Source of the DNA: Streptomyces sp. CB02009
GTDB taxonomy: Bacteria; Actinomycetota; Actinomycetes; Streptomycetales; Streptomycetaceae
Direction: 5' to 3'
Assembly (NCBI RefSeq): GCF_001905825.1
Contig: NZ_LIVV01000010.1
Location: 186,001-250,000, forward strand
Length of the DNA stretch: 64,000 bases
Positions within the stretch are counted from its first letter, which is position 1. Every line of letters starts with the position of its first letter. The position numbers and the translations under genes are program-made. A model generated the notes under the pieces. It searched no databases, had not been told where the DNA came from, and saw only the letters and a program-made list of their open reading frames with translations. This document shows, one piece after another, positions 63,417-64,000 of the stretch.

Positions 63417-64000
63417 ATGCCACGTCAGCCACGCCGCCGCAGCTACGACCAGCACTGCGCCGCCGCGCGCGCCCTCGACCTCGTCGGCGACCGCTGGACC
63501 CTGCTCGTCGTCCGCGAACTCCTCGCCGGGCCGCGCCGCTACACCGACCTCCACGCCGACCTCCCGGGCGTCAGCACCGACATGCTCGCCGGCCGCCTCA
63601 AGGACATGGAGGGCGCCGAGCTGGTCACCCGCCGCCGACTCCCGCCGCCCGCCTCGGCGTTCGTGTACGAGCTCACCCCGCGCGGCCGCGACCTGCTGCC
63701 CGTGCTGCGCACCCTCGCCGCCTGGGGGGCGCCCGACCTGGGCGAACCGCGGCCCACCGACGCCGTCCGCGCCCACTGGTACGCGATCCCGCTCCTCGGG
63801 ACACTCGCCGAGCTGGGCCCCGGCGTCGTCCAGGTCACCCTGGACGAGGGCGAGTTCTTCGTACGGGTCGAGGGCGACGGGGCGGTGTCGTACGGGGACG
63901 GGGCGTACGGCGGTGGTACGCCCGAGGCGCCCGACGCCCGGCTGCGGACCGACGTGGCGACGTGCCGGGCCCTCGCGGGCGGGGAGTCGACGCTCGCCGA
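63417..64000 (+). CDS. HxlR-family regulator, cut by window edge
   Basis: The first 194 codons of a winged-helix regulator. HxlR domain at about 12-100: SYDQHCAAARALDLVGDRWTLLVVRELLAGPRRYTDL, then STDMLAGRLKDMEGAELVTRR and FVYELTPRGRDLLPVL. After residue 120 a C-terminal domain of SCP2-sterol-like type begins (HWYAIPLLGTLAELG) and continues to the window edge. TAGACT ends 7 nt before ATG 63417, with no ribosome site, so it is probably leaderless. It faces away from the aminotransferase. Confidence 0.9.
   Translation, partial: MPRQPRRRSYDQHCAAARALDLVGDRWTLLVVRELLAGPRRYTDLHADLPGVSTDMLAGRLKDMEGAELVTRRRLPPPASAFVYELTPRGRDLLPVLRTLAAWGAPDLGEPRPTDAVRAHWYAIPLLGTLAELGPGVVQVTLDEGEFFVRVEGDGAVSYGDGAYGGGTPEAPDARLRTDVATCRALAGGESTLA

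Overview
This is a high-GC actinobacterial chromosome segment and almost certainly comes from a Streptomyces species. The evidence is codon usage with G or C in nearly every third position, GTG and ATG starts with GGAGG-type ribosome sites or no leader at all, a chaplin, a Streptomyces-type trypsin (SprT), an RNase Sa relative, an actinobacterial PdtaR-type ANTAR regulator, and a core block (pyk, a tRNA, pdtaR, liv genes, polA, rpsA, coaE) whose order I recall from other streptomycetes and mycobacteria. The sequence contains no phage, insertion sequence, CRISPR array or obvious transferred island. It is an ordinary, mostly core region with several accessory patches.

Layout. 1-9.6 kb: a truncated caspase-like protease at the left edge, an LLM flavin oxidoreductase divergent from a PadR regulator and VWA protein pair, an aldo/keto reductase divergent from a MerR regulator, small VOC and PPOX proteins, a KstR2-like TetR regulator, a DEAD-box RNA helicase with a repeat-rich leader, and a Tat-exported tyrosine phosphatase. 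9.6-22 kb: secreted RNase Sa homologue, ankyrin/HEAT protein, GNAT enzyme, a Zn-protease-like protein, trypsin SprT, GH35 beta-galactosidase with a divergent AraC regulator, chorismate mutase coupled to L-asparaginase, and aminopeptidase N. 22-27.7 kb: a two-gene decarboxylase and N-hydroxylase unit of siderophore type, a secreted 5'-nucleotidase, and a SIMPL protein. 27.7-42.5 kb: the core block with pyruvate kinase, an unusual tRNA, PdtaR, the complete branched-chain amino-acid ABC transporter livKHMGF, a hotdog thioesterase, a molybdopterin oxidoreductase, and DNA polymerase I. 42.5-54.8 kb: DUF4184 membrane protein, a lytic transglycosylase with an Ig-like tail, DUF3068 protein, HrpB helicase, a methyltransferase, ribosomal protein S1, PAC2 protein, CoaE, and a TPR protein. 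54.8-64 kb: small membrane and lipoproteins, a SNF2 helicase coupled to a SWIM zinc-finger protein, a long chaplin, DUF2293 protein, an alanine-type aminotransferase, and a divergent HxlR regulator cut by the right edge.

Two themes cut across the window. First, many intergenic gaps hold short GC-rich tandem repeats with different periods (13, 16, 19-20, 30-31, 33-34 and about 131 bp), often next to gene ends. Second, at least nine genes have a TANNNT or CANNNT hexamer 6-8 nt before the start and little sign of a ribosome site, so they are probably leaderless. The best leads for something unusual are the type-I tRNA with a Leu(CAA) anticodon, the SNF2-SWIM pair, the orphan decarboxylase-hydroxylase pair, the repeat/hairpin leader of the DEAD-box helicase, and the duplicated blocks carrying copies of the beta-galactosidase 3' end.
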